Part shown: one piece after another, positions 10,056 to 22,121 of the stretch
Layout: the number at the start of each line of letters is the position of its first letter
Numbering within the stretch: the stretch's first letter is position 1
DNA from: Salvia splendens
Taxonomy: Eukaryota > Streptophyta > Magnoliopsida > Lamiales > Lamiaceae
DNA: 64,000 nucleotides
Direction: 5' to 3'
Assembly: GCF_004379255.2 (NCBI RefSeq)
Contig: NC_056047.1
Span: 23,512,293 to 23,576,292, forward strand
The notes under the pieces: model-generated
The model's input: only the letters and a program-made list of their open reading frames with translations
Told to the model about the DNA's origin: nothing
Databases searched by the model: none
Program-made: the position numbers and the translations under genes

Positions 10056-10572
10056 GGTGTGGATATATAAATTTGCACCTAGAGCTTCCAAATGTGTTTT
10101 TCTGGGGTATAATCTTTCATGAAGATGTCTTCCCAGATCTCTCATCTTTCACCTTCTGATTTTCCAAACTCTCCATCCATCTCTAATTTTTCATCTACTT
10201 CTGATACAACAGCGCCAGCGTTATCACGCATTTAGCCTGTGAATAACTCAGCGCCAGCGTTAGATCATCATCACCATTCAACTACAAAATCTGGCAGATC
10301 AATGAGGCCACCTGCTCACCTCACTGACTTCCTTTGCAATTCAGTATCCTCTTCATCTCATTACCCTATCTCCTCATACTTCTCTTTATCCAAACTTACT
10401 CAAATACATTGTCCTGATGCCTGCCATTCTTGAGCCTACTTCTTATTCCTAAAACAGCAGGCTGTGAATTGTGAAAGTAGAGCTTCATGCTCTGATCAGA
10501 ACTAAAACTTGGTTGATCAATCATGGTAAAGTCCCTATTCATTGTAAATGGGTGTTTAAGGTGAAGTTAGTA
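10056..10572 (+). pseudogene. Older copia remnant, right part
   Basis: Broken frames encode recognisable copia pieces in order: KFAPRASKCVFLGYN then FHEDVFP (10066-10135); a linker with TTKSGRSMRPPAHLTDF and SVSSSSHYPISSYFSLSKL (10273-10400); and the start of RT, ELHALIRTKTWLINHGKVP then HCKWVFKVK (10480-10566). Stops and shifts interrupt it. RT beyond this point is missing. It is the other half of the remnant at 3420-3505. Confidence 0.75.
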
Positions 10573-10660
10573 GCCGGAGAAGTGAGCTGAAACTAGCCGT
10601 TTGAAATGCGGTTAATCCACTAGTTAGTTCATGAGAGTTAATCGACTGTCATCTCTCTCA

Positions 10661-10790
10661 GAGCGGATTACCTACTCCACACCCACAACAAAATAAAATA
10701 CTAAACATGAGCAATTTTAATAAGTGATGGTAGGTCCATTTTATTTTGTTGTGAGTGTGGAGTGAGAATTGTTGAGTAGGTTATCCGCTC
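10661..10790. mobile_element. Small foldback MITE (130 bp)
   Basis: GAGCGGATTACCTACTC at the left is answered by GAGTAGGTTATCCGCTC at the right, and the inner parts also pair (CCACAACAAAATAAAAT against ATTTTATTTTGTTGT). Almost the whole element can fold. No clear TSD was found. The 360 bp from here to the TPR gene start hold no other gene and should include its promoter. Confidence 0.7.
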
Positions 10791-11151
10791 TTCCTAGCTG
10801 CTATCACCACAAGAGTGTTATTAGTATTTTGTTCACAACTTTGAAACATCAATAAAAATCTCTCTTTTCCTCTCTATATGTTGTTCATATTTTGAATTAT
10901 GTATATCCAGATGTTACATTTTCTACATAAGTTTTTAAATTAAATCGCGTGACCAAAAAAGCCAATTATGATTAGATATTAAAATTCACAAGTTTTATGA
11001 GATTTTGAATACGGGTGATTTATAACACGTGGGACCAAAAAATCACATTAGGAATTGGGTAGCATCAACTCAACGACGTCGTTTAGTTGGGGCGTGCAGA
11101 GGGGTTTAGGGCTTTGATCTCACAAAATTCATTTACTAAATCTAAAAAGAA

Positions 11152-14100
11152 ATGTCTTTTCGGCAAGCAGTTCGCAAATTGTGCAAGGAGCTTGCTAATC
11201 CTGCTTCACTACAGACTAAACCCTTCAATTCTCTTCCAAATGCAGGTACTTTCTCACCTCAAATTGTGTGTAGTGACAATACCGTTGAAGCAATTGATGA
11301 AATGAGATTTATCTGATAAAGGGAAAAACACAGCTAAAAAACTTGGATTTTTTTGTGCATTTTCATTCTTCTGGTTATTTTGATCCGTGATTTCTGATAT
11401 TATTGGTAGCTGAACCATCTGATTTTGTTCTTTGATTGGTATAGCCAAATTTATTTGATTGAGTTAATATGATTTTATATCCAGGAAAGCTAATTGAACT
11501 TGGAGGTCATACACGGACTAAGTCCCGATTGGAGATGCTTCAATGGATTTTTCTGTCTGGACAAGCTGGTATGTAGCATGTATTGGGGTTATCAAACTTT
11601 TAATTTTGATTCCCAGAGAGGAAACATCTCCTAGAACAGTGGTGTGTAATGAACAAGTTTTAAGTGTTCTGATTCAACTGTGAATGTGATGCATATATGT
11701 GATTTTAGACATTGTTATGCATTAGACAAGTACTCCTATTGGAATCGGCCTAATTTAATGTGCAAAGTAAGGATGGAAGGATAGGAGCCTCATGGTTTGA
11801 TCATTTTCAAAAAAGATGGTGCTGGCAAAGATAATAGTGCTGAGATCTTCTATAGGAAATTGTTGAATAATATACAGATCTAATAGAAAATAGAAATGCT
11901 AAGCTCGGGGAAGGTACAGAAATAGACGCTCTTCACATAATTATCCCCAGTCAGGTCTCTGGGTGCGATTTAGATAATTTCATTTTTAGTTTCATCTGAA
12001 AGCTGTGCTTATATGGCATGTATTTTTTAATAAAACTCATTTTGCAGCATTTATTGTTGGGGCATGTTCATCAACTTCAATGGCTGAAGATGTATCAACT
12101 GCATCAAGCTCTAAAAATGCTACGAGTACGGATGACTTTAGTGGTTTGCTTAAAGTAGAGGATGAATCAGTGAAATCGAATGAGCATACATCTAAATGGA
12201 GAGTTTTTACTGATAATGGAAGGGAGTACTTTTTGAAGGCAAGTTCTTTTGTGATTTCTTTTCTAAATAGTCCATTTTGTGCTCTTTCATCTGGATCTTT
12301 TGTTTAATAGTCTTTTCTTTTATGTCACATAGGGAAATATTCCTCAAGCTGAAAGATTCTTTTTGTCTGCATTACAAGAAGCTAAACAAGGTTTTGGCGA
12401 AAGGGATCCTCATGTTGCATCTGCATGCAACAACCTGGTGGGTCTGGTCTACCTTATAAGACAGTTAGTATTATAATTATAAATTTGAACATATTTGTCT
12501 CGTGGTCTTTTCTGGCTATGATACTTATACGGTTATACTGAGTTCTGGGTTTACTTATGAAACCTGTAAGATCTTCCGTTTTGTTTGGCATTGCTTGCTC
12601 TAGTGCTGCTTTGTTCAAGATTTTTACACATAATTAGTAACTTACATTCGCAAACTTTTCTAACTTAATGTCATTTTAGTACGGACTAGAACTTGCATGT
12701 TTCCTTTATTCCAGTTAATGGATTGCTGTATGCTATCATTTTATGGGAAGCCTGATTCTTGTTGAAGAATTTTGTCAGCACAAACTCCCTCTCTCTCATG
12801 CAGCACGCACGGTCAATTATAGTCTTTCTTGTATTTGGTTTATGTAATTGCAGGCCGAGCTGTACAGAGTCAGCAAGGACTTCGACAAGGCAGAACCCTT
12901 GTATGTGGAGGCCGTTAATATACTAGAGGAATATTTTGGAGTAAATGACGTAAGGTAAATAATTCTCTGTCATATATCAGTTCTGTTACGTGACAGTGTA
13001 TGGGGTGAGAGATTAACAAAATTATTATCTGGTAGAGTTGGTGCTGCCCTTCATAATCTTGGCCATTTCTACCTTGGACAGAGAAAATTGGAGAAAGCTC
13101 GTGTATGCTATGAGGTAATAATCACACAGGTTTCTGCCGATGTAGCTTGGCTTCATTGCATCTGTTTTATAATCGATGTTACTACCCAGTTTATAAATTG
13201 CTCAATCTAGATACTATATTGATTGTCCCAGCTAATCAGCTTATCCACTATGTAAACGACATATAGAAAACTTGAATGACTACTTATATGCCATATTTTT
13301 CGTTCTCAACATCAAATTGCTTCTGATATATGATCAGATCCAAATGAGCCTTTTTTATTTGAAAATAGTAATCTATTAATCAACATAAGAGCAAGTATAG
13401 TTCATAACTTTGACATATGAATTGATTGTAGCTCATGGCATTCCAATGTAATAACTATCTTACACCCTCCAGCTGTTATCCGTATCTGTTTCTCTACGTA
13501 GTCTTTCCTAAATAAACATGTTAAAGTTTGTGGTTGATTGGGTTCACCAGTTAACTTATTGTGGATTAAAATCTCTTTTAACTCCATAAATATTCGAGCT
13601 ATACTATTTACTAAATGACTTGATCCAAATTATCCGTAGTCATATTCAATCTATATTAACATGCCTTGAATACCATAAATATGTAAACAAATATTTTTGT
13701 TTCCAGCGCCCAAACAAATACATGAGTGTACGGATAATAGATATTGGTACTTGGTAGTTAATGTTGTCAAAGTTGAACTATGATAGAACTGTAGAGGAAA
13801 GTTGGCCCTGGCACCATATCCCGTAATCAGCTATAATGTGGAAGTACACCTTTTGGCCTTGATTGATGACCATCTGCAGTTGGGCACCTAAGTCGGCTTG
13901 GCTTGTTAGAGAGACAATGTTGAATGCCTTCCTTTATCAATTGCTTTGAGATTATGGGATAGTCATCCCAAAACCATGAAATATCACTGAGAACTCTATT
14001 ATGTGAATAATATCTACTCTTTTGTTATATATGTGCCTTATTTGAAAGGTTGCCCCTTCTTTTCATCTAATACTGACAAACTTATATTTCTTGGTGGCCA

Positions 14101-17100
14101 ATTTTCACAGCGTGCATTGAAGGTTAGTCTAAATCACTGTAATCAATCTTTTTGTCTTCTTTAGTTGCGAATTGAGGAAAAGACTTCTCATACAACATAT
14201 TTTTGATTGATTAGATAAAGCGGCGAGTTTTGGGAGAAGCTCACACAGAATATGCTGATACGATGTACCATTTGGGGACTGTAAGCATGAAAACCTCCTC
14301 CTTGTGAATCACACAAAAACTTTTGGATCATGTAACTGATGCTACTTTATGAAAAATGTTGTGATACTTACATCTGGCCTATAAATTCAAACTGCAGGTT
14401 TTATATCTGCAAGGGAAAGAGAAGGATGCTGAGTACCTAATTCTCGACTCTATAGATATCATGGAGGTCTGCAATATATTTTCACCCTGATTGCTGATGG
14501 GTCTTCTTCAGTTTTTTAGAATTTGTCTTCTTTACTGCTTTGCTTTATCATGTAGGCAGGTGGCCACGGAGAATCTATATCATGTGTCAGAAGAATGCAG
14601 CATCTGGCTCAGGTTTGTTCCATGTCGAGCAGTTTGAAGCCTGCATAGTTTATGCAAGCATCTCAGCAGCCAGATTGAATACCCGTATCGAATCCATAGA
14701 GAATCAATTTCACACAAATATAAACCGCACCATGCCTACTTGTGTCCATCTTTTCTCGCAAGTTAACAACTTAATAAACCATTTTGTTTATATCTATACC
14801 TGCAATGAAGTTATGTTCACCCATCCATGGCAGACTTGGTACATATAAGCATAGAGAAGTTCTCATCATTCAATTTTTACGCCATGGGACATTTCAAAAC
14901 TGTGAAATCATATGGTATGACCTGTTTCTCCTTATTTCAAGGGAGGGAACAAAAAGAGAAAATGAGAAGAAGCAATATTCATGAAGAGAATTGCAATATA
15001 TGTTCTTAAGTTTTCCCTAAGCCACTTCCTACGTACCATACCATGTCAACTTAAATTCATAGCTCAATATACTCTTGCAAAAAAGGTTGCTGTACGAATG
15101 AGGGAATATGTATAGTTTCTGGGTTGAGTATGAGTGATAGAGTGAGAGAATACATGACAAGTAAATTGATATTTAGTTCATTCAAAAACGTCTTTTGACC
15201 ATTGTACTTTTTTGTTATATGGCAATGCTTCTTTTTGGAACCTTTTGAAGTGCACATATCTTTTATTCTAGGTGTGTTCAGTACAATTTTTTCTCTGGTG
15301 ATTGTAGATATACAACAAGTCCAACCGATTTCCTGAAGCTGAGAATATATTGAGAAAGATTCTTCATATGATGGAATTATCAAAGGTTTGTCAGTTTCTG
15401 TTATTTTATTATCTATTCTACAAAACCTTTCAACTCCATTGTAGCTCATTGGCCTTCTGTATTCATTATCTACCTCTTCCTATTACTTTATTGATTTAAC
15501 TGGGATTCAAAATTTTCTGTTATACTTATTTTTTATATTAATATTTGTAGATTATTTTATGCCACAGGGTTGGAAATCTTTGGATACTGTTGTTATAGCT
15601 GAACGGCTTGCATTAACCCTTGAAGCAGCAGGGAAATTAAAAGAAGCAGTAGAACTGTTAGAGAGGTACATTAATGTTAAGCACTAAAAGTAGGAGCAAA
15701 TCCTAATGGTTCCTAATGGATATTAACAACTGCTCTTCTGTAGCAGATGTCTTGATGCCAGGAAAAACTTGCGTCATCACGAACATATTCAGGTTTAATG
15801 AATTAAGGGCCATGTCCTTTCCTAAACTTGCTTCTACATGTGCATTGACGTTTTCATAATTCTGCTGGTTCAAAACTCATGGCAGTAGAGTACATCAATC
15901 ATCTTAAACCTTGATCGTGTTTAGCCACATAGGAATTAGAAGTAAAAGGGCCTTAATTTATTTATCCGTTTTTCACTCTTATCTTGGGTCCCCTTATTGT
16001 AACAAAATTTCCTGTCAATAGACTGCCGCTGACATGCTCCACATTGCAAGAATGAAAATTCTCATAACCAAGGAGCTACCAGAGGCCAACAATTCTCAAG
16101 CTATGGCTGAGCTTGATAAATCCAGAAGTCTATTGAACGATTCAGTAAGGTTAGCATGCATGAGCATTATAACAGTCTTTCTTGATGGAAGAAACTCTAA
16201 CCATAGCTATCGTCGTATGAGGAAGATACGCTAATAAAAGCAAATTTTTACTCACTTTATGGATGTCACTTTTGACAGTTTATGGCCATCTTCACAGGAT
16301 AGCTCGAAAACTCATTGATCGATTTCTGGAACAGAAAGAAAAGACAGAACGCTTTGGAGGATCCCAAAGAACTAGAAAAGATGGTCATTCAGCGGTTGTA
16401 ATACTAGTAAGTTTGCCCTTTCTGATACCGGCAAGAGAAAAAATCGATATTTGGTAGGAGATATAGGAGTCCCCGTTCACTTTTGCTATAAATGGGACCC
16501 ACATTCCACTATCTTTTTCCACCCACTTTCCTTTATATTCTTAAAACACATGTTGAACTTAACCGGGACTCCTAATCGTGGACAAAAGAACTCTAGCCTT
16601 TTGTGGTACTATCATCTACCGGTAAAAAGGAGTTTATTTTCTCTCCTTTTGTTTATTGGAAAACTTAACCTGTTCAACTTACAAGTGATCATAATTTAAT
16701 ATTCATTCTACACGCACTCGTAGCTACAATCGCTCAATGCTCTTGGTGCTTTGGAGATCATGGAGCAGGGCTTTCTCAGCTCACAGGTCAGTCAATCAAT
16801 TTTCATTTTCTATGTTATGCAATGAGTTCAGAGAGTAATAGTTTTGGACAACTTTTATATAGATGCTGTCAAACATCTAATTCTGATCAAAGCATATTGA
16901 TTCCTAGCCATTAATAATCTAATTTGACATTCCCCTTTGAGGAAATGGATTGTAAAGTCATTAGTCATTCTAATTGGCTCGGTAATTTGCTCTCGTACAT
17001 TTTATCCATCTATTTATGTGCTCTGATGCTGGAATATATGCATGTATGATGCTCTCAGACACAGGAGCACATTAAGGCCGAGGCTAATGCTTCTCTCCGT

Positions 17101-17679
17101 CAATGCATTTCCACATTTCAGGAGGTATGTTCGTTCAATCCAAACCCTGAAAGCTTACTCTGATCTTTGAATTATTTTCCATGTAATTGTGTTTAAAGTC
17201 GGGTATGTGTCCTTTCATGTTTTTCTCGATGGAAATCAATTTTGGAGGTTTTATCGAATCCAGTCTGCTAATAAAATTGCATGTCCCCAGTTTAGAAACA
17301 ACAAACGTTCTTAAAATTCGTGATGAACTTTAAACTTGGTTTCTACATGATATAGACAACAGGGGAGTATTACTCTTGTCTAGCAATTTCGTTGACATGT
17401 GATCTATTGCGATCCACCTGCATATAGATTAGACCCGATATTCGTCTTCTATAACTATTTCTAATAGTTTCTCACCAAACTTCTATGTATCCTGTGCAGT
17501 TGAGATCCGAACAATCAATCTCTGATTCTCTAGAAACCAAAGCAGAGTATCTCTCGTGTTTACGGAGCCTCTATCTCTCGATTAGGAAAGGTGCTGCAAG
17601 GCAAGCGGGCGAAGAAAAAGAAATACAAGAAGAAATTAGACAGGTCGAAGATGAGATATCTAATGCTAGAAAAACTTGA
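11152..17679 (+). CDS. Kinesin light chain-like TPR protein (18 exons)
   Basis: Exons: 11152-11245, 11485-11568, 12048-12238, 12333-12437, 12854-12954, 13036-13114, 14111-14122, 14215-14280, 14398-14466, 14556-14612, 15308-15385, 15568-15665, 15747-15792, 16022-16149, 16298-16406, 16724-16786, 17059-17124, 17500-17679. All phases agree, giving 541 aa. The N-terminus (MSFRQAVRKLCKELANP) is basic and Ser/Ala-rich like an organelle-targeting peptide. Tetratricopeptide repeats of kinesin-light-chain type run through the middle (GNIPQAERFFLSALQEAKQG, KDFDKAEPLYVEAVNILEEY, GAALHNLGHFYLGQRKLEKA, HTEYADTMYHLGTVLYLQGK). The C-terminus is charged and helical, ending EEIRQVEDEISNARKT. The intron after exon 3 has a GC donor (AAG|GCAAGT), and exon 7 is only 12 nt. 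The family resembles the Arabidopsis KLC-like TPR protein At5g53080 from memory. TPRs bind other proteins; the partner is unknown. It looks intact. Confidence 0.9.
16455..16590. mobile_element. Stowaway-like MITE fragment in TPR-gene intron 15
   Basis: It contains ATAGGAGTCCCCGTTCACTT, then GGGACCCACATTCCACTA, and an inverted GGGACTCCTAATCGTGGAC, the internal blocks of the Stowaway family seen intact at 37055-37366. The terminal CTCCCTCCGTCC ends are lost. Confidence 0.55.
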
Positions 17680-19039
17680 ATTTTTACAATAATACATTGC
17701 CGAACATGATTCATAAATTACACCATCAATGGTTATTTTGATATAGTTGAGCAAAGGTTTTTTTTAATAAAACCTCAATTGCTTTGGAAAATAGAATAAG
17801 CCGTGTTTCCTTTTATTTTCTAGTTTTATTTTATAATTCAATGACATTGCGTTGGTGCAAAATTATGTATTACATTGATAAATTTTTTATTAAGATTTCT
17901 TATAAAATCGACCTTTATAGAATGGAAATAGAAGACTATGATGTTAACAATTATGCCCTTCTATGCCTTTTGACTTAGGTCTCATATATGGACTGCTAAA
18001 TCCAATGTTTTAAAAACCGGATCGACTGGTGAACCGGCGAGGCTACTGGTTCACGGTTCAACCGGTTCGACCGGTTCAATTACTGGTCGAACCGTTTTAC
18101 CTTGCAAATATAAAATTAAATATATTCTTACAAAATATATTAAATTTAGTGAGTAATATATTATAATTAATAGTAACATATAACAAAAACATATATTAAA
18201 CATTATAAGTAAATTAAATATTAAGAGTATTTAAAATAAGTGAATGGTAAAATTTAAAATAATTATTAAATACATAAATTTTTAATTAGTGCAGCCAAAA
18301 AAGTACATATTTTACATATATAAATAGATAAAATTCATATTATCTCAAAAACATTTATGTGGTGAAATAATATTATAGACAATATATAAAACTAAACATG
18401 AATTATCCAAATTAACTATAATAGAATTATTAGTTAATACATAAAATTAAACTTGAATTATTAGTAAGTTTGGAGTAATATTTAGTAAATATGGAGTAAT
18501 AAACTATATTAATAATATATATAATATTAAATCTTAGGTAAAATTATTTTTTCACACATATATATAGGGATATATTCATATATTTTTTCCATTTTTTGTT
18601 TTATTGTCCAACTGAATCTCGGCCCTTCATTTTCAAGATCTGATGGCCGAAAATAATGCCTCATGAATTTAATTTAAATGATTAAAAAAATCGAAAAGGG
18701 CTTTTTTGGTATACACATTTGAGTTTGTTATGGTAAGTTCTTTGATTTTCTCCATCAAAAGATTGCAGCGGTTTTTGTTCAGGAATTACACAAATCTTTC
18801 TTCTCTTTCATCGTTTCTTCTCCAAACATTCTCCATTGAAGACAACCGTTGTTCTACACATTCTCTCTAAAATTTCCTCGTTTTTTTCCTCGTACAAAAT
18901 CGCTTTTATTGGAGCAGTCGTGCATCCTTTTCGTTTTCTTCAATAATGGAAGAAGGTAATTTAATTTGTTCCTATGTTGATTATTAAACTGATTTGTTCA
19001 CTTAAAAACCGATTTGGTGGAGTAATCGTTCATTGCAAT

Positions 19040-19660
19040 AAGGTTTTCTGAGCCTTTTTGTTTATATGTGTTATACAATTTCTGGGTTTAGTTTAAGATT
19101 GGCCGTGTTTGATTGTTCGACGCACCTTTCATGTATTCCTCAAGGGTTTAGCAATCCTTGGGGCTAGGGTCTAGTATGTAGTAAGTAACACAACCGTCGC
19201 CAAAGTCCGCGAGTTTCAGGCATTCCGTTAGGGTTTAGATATCATCTCGACTAGGGAGTAGTTTTAACTGATAAACATAATGCACAAATATTACTAGGAA
19301 ATGGATGTTATTGACTCTGTAATGGACGATGTATGAACTGCAATGTATATGTTTTATGAGTCGTTTAGTTTGGTTGTGTTACACAATTTCTTTAGTAATA
19401 TAAGATTGGCAGTTTTTGATTATTTGATGCACGTTTCATTTATTCCCCAAGGGTTTAGCAATCCTTGGGGCTAGGGTGTAGTACGTAGTCAGTAACACAA
19501 CCGTCGCCAAAGTGAACGAGTTTCAGTCATTCCTCTAGGGTTTAGATATCATCTCGGCAAGGGAGTAGTTTTAAATGATAAACATAATGTACAAATATTA
19601 CTGTGTAATGGTTTTTATTGACACTTTAATGGATGATTTCTAATCTGTAATGTATATGTT
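19040..19660 (+). repeat. Tandem duplication, two units of about 307 bp
   Basis: Unit 1 and unit 2 share blocks in the same order: GTGTTA(T/C)ACAATTTC; AAGGGTTTAGCAATCCTTGG (about 19142 and 19449); AGTAACACAACCGTCGCCAA; TTAGGGTTTAGATATCATCT-type block; and GATAAACATAATG(C/T)AC. Roughly 85-90% alike by eye. Each unit contains the small palindrome CCAAGGGTTTAGCAATCCTTGG. No coding function is visible. Confidence 0.85.
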
Positions 19661-19704
19661 ATTATTCCAGTACAGTTCATTAATAAGCACATCTGATTTC
19701 CAAG

Positions 19705-19851
19705 AGAGAAAAAGCTATAAAGGAGGCTACTAGGCCTCGTAGACGGTGTAAGGCGTGCGATGAGATGGGCCGTCACGACTCTAGAAACTGTCCAATGCTT
19801 AAAGAGATGGCGAAGAAGAAAGAGCTTCGTAAGGGCAAGAGGAAATGTTGA
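19705..19851 (+). pseudogene. Zinc-knuckle tail of a MULE/FAR1-type transposase
   Basis: The frame reads EATRPRRRCKACDEMGRHD, then SRNCPMLKEMAKKKELRKGK, and ends at a TGA. The Cys/His pattern CKAC-x5-H-x4-C with HDSRNCP is the kind of C-terminal zinc knuckle found after the SWIM domain in MULE and FAR1-related proteins. A polypyrimidine/AG border precedes it, and a mini first exon (MEEG at 18946) lies upstream. The transposase core is missing, and exon phases between these two pieces do not fit well, so I treat it as a remnant. Confidence 0.5.
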
Positions 19852-19959
19852 TGTATTTTTTTCGGTTTAGTCTTATTATTCAATTCGTTGTCTTAGTCTT
19901 ATTAGTCCTACCACTGTCAACATTTTATGCATAATAATTTTACATTTTTAATCTGTTAA

Positions 19960-20345
19960 TGTACATTATTATTAATGAAGTTGTACATTATTGTTTACAA
20001 TCACTTAACTTACTGTACACAATTATTCGAGTATAGTTCATTATTAGACATATTTTGTACATTATACATAATAACATTGCATTATGAAACTGTTAACGTA
20101 CATTATTATTCATGAAGTTGTTCATTATTGTTCACAAAGACTTAACTTACTGTACATTATTATTCCAATATAGTTCATTAATAAGCACATTTTGTACATT
20201 ATTCGGTTAATTACATCCATTATACAATTTCTATTCATTTTGTTGTACATTAATATTAAAATCCAGATAACTTGTTGTACATTATTTTCTTTCTTTTTTA
20301 CATTATTAAGCAGTAACGTGACATTATTCGGTACTTTACATCCAT
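19960..20345 (+). repeat. Left array of GTACATTAT motifs
   Basis: GTACATTAT or one-base variants recur at least eight times here, in two larger near-duplicate blocks (TCATGAAGTTGT/TAATGAAGTTGT followed by ACTTAACTTACTGTAC and TATAGTTCATTA). The reverse complement of the same motif dominates the array at 20843-21122 on the other side of the inner element. Confidence 0.75.
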
Positions 20346-20512
20346 TATATGTTATGTGTTAATCACATCATACACTAGTACCAAAATATGATCCTGTTTG
20401 CAAGAAGTTCAGCACACTAGATATTGTTCAAAACAGACCAAACCATAAGTCGGCTATTTTCCCTTCCAACATGAGTTATCAAAAACATCATCCACCACAA
20501 GTCGGCTATGTA

Positions 20513-20788
20513 TCACAGAATCTCCTTTATGTTGAAATGGAGGATAGCTCTGAAACCCAGTTCATGAACGGCTTCCTTCTGCCGTATAGTTAGGCTTTTT
20601 AAACAGTTCAGGAACTCGGTTGGGGTCCGTCGACAGTAGAGATGGTCGAATTTCTTCCCCCTCGGCTTCCTTTTCTCTGCGTCTTCATGAGAGGTACTCG
20701 TCTCGGCCCTTTGCTCAGCCAATCTCTCCCTGAACTTTTGCGCAATCGCAATTGGAAGAACACCATCCACCACTTCGTCAATGTCCAA
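20513..20788 (-). pseudogene. Fragment of a Ulp1/transposon-associated protein
   Basis: A 91-aa open frame (MDIDEVVDGVLPIAIAQKF at its start) contains CRRTPTEFLNCLKSLTIRQK and AVHELGFRAILHFNI. This pattern (R-x-P-x2-FL ... L-x3-QK-x2-V-x2-(I/L)GF-x2-(I/L)LH) is common at the start of plant transposon proteins that later carry a Ulp1-like cysteine protease or DUF1985-type region. No protease catalytic part follows in this window. The assignment is from pattern memory and is uncertain. Confidence 0.4.
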
Positions 20789-20842
20789 CCTAGGTTGCTT
20801 CGCTGCTATCCAAAAATCAATAATGTATCACATTAATATTAT

Positions 20843-21122
20843 ATAATGCACACTACTAACTGTATAATGTACAAAAGGAAGCAAATAATGCACGAATGAA
20901 TATAACATTATCTCAACCATTGACCTTTTACGAAACCGATTGATGTAACTTAAAACAAAAAACATAATGTACACCACTCCCTACAATAATGTACAAATGG
21001 CGGCAAATAATGCACAAATGAATATAACATTCACTCAATTACATGCATTTTATGAAACCGATTGATGTAACTTCAAACAAAAAACATAATGTACAACACT
21101 CCCTACAATAATGTACAAATAC
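20843..21122 (-). repeat. Right array of ATAATGTAC motifs
   Basis: ATAATGTAC and ATAATGCAC occur about eight times, including two near-identical blocks of about 120 bp (AACATAATGTACACCACTCC / AACATAATGTACAACACTCC, ATGAATATAACATT, GAAACCGATTGATGTAACTT). The orientation is opposite to the array at 19960-20345. Confidence 0.75.
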
Positions 21123-22060
21123 TCCAAGAATTCAAAAGGAAAATGCAAGAGATTGCTCACCTGCAGTCTGGGTGGGTTGGCTTTTGAAAGGTCGGCCTCT
21201 TTTCGTCATTCTGGATCTGTGAGTCGAACTAAAAATAAAAAACGAATAAGATTTTCTCTACCAAATCGCCCAATACACAATTGTAAACTATTAATTACCT
21301 AAACTTCAATAATGGACAGAACCCTAGCAAAAATGCACACGATTTCATGCTTTACAGAAAAATCGACAACATATGTTAAAAATCGTAAGAGTGTGTCGGA
21401 TAACTAAAATCGACCAATACACACATCTAAAGCAACAATGAACTAAAAGGGATGAATAATGAAGAGAAATCTACAACAAATGAACAAGCTGTTATGATTT
21501 TACCAATCAAATCGACCAAATGTTTCCCAAAATAGTGACCGTGTTTAGTATAAAACTCTGAATCGTCAACTTTATGGTATTTTTACGACTAAAATCGACT
21601 ATGGGACTGTTCTATTACCGAAAATCGAAACTTTGGAACCCTGCCTTGTTGTCGATTGCAAATCTGCCACTGATTAAAACGCTGATGCGCCGAACGAAGG
21701 GCGTTAATCCTGCAGAAATCGACTTTTCCAGTGAAGTTTCTCAGATTTTGCAGCGGCTAGGGTTTAGAAATGGGAGAGAAAGGGGTAGATCGTGGGTTAA
21801 GGGATGAGAGAGGTATTGTGAGAGAGAGAGAGTGATTGGATGGAAGGTCAATCGGTTTCAATGAATCCCCTATTTTGAAACGTGTGGAATCCCCTATTTA
21901 TTTACAGTTATACCCTTATAATGTACAAAATTGAACTAATAATGCAACACGGGATCACATATCTCCTCTTAATATAGTGCATTCATTCCATCAATCTAAT
22001 GGTTGATATTAAGTAGGAACTTAACACTAGGGGGACAATAGGACCTTAATACTCCCCTAT

Positions 22061-22061
22061 A

Positions 22062-22117
<56 letters not shown>
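22061..22117. repeat. (CA)n(TA)n microsatellite
   Basis: An uninterrupted AC dinucleotide run is followed directly by an AT run. It sits at the right border of the inner element and blurs its TSD. Confidence 0.9.

Positions 22118-22121
<4 letters not shown>

Larger units (their letters stand above)
18550..22062. mobile_element. Putative MULE-like element nested in the hAT
   Basis: The ends are approximate: TATAGGGATATATT at about 18562 and, inverted, TATAGGGGAGTATTAAGG at about 22060 resemble each other. Inside are a zinc-knuckle tail typical of MULE/FAR1-type transposases (19705-19851, +), a fragment of a protein of the kind linked to Ulp1-like ORFs (20513-20788, -), a 307-bp tandem duplication, and two arrays of a short motif. 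A transposase core is absent, so this would be a deletion derivative. No clean TSD can be read because the flanks are CA/TA repeats. It could instead be original hAT cargo. Confidence 0.45.
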
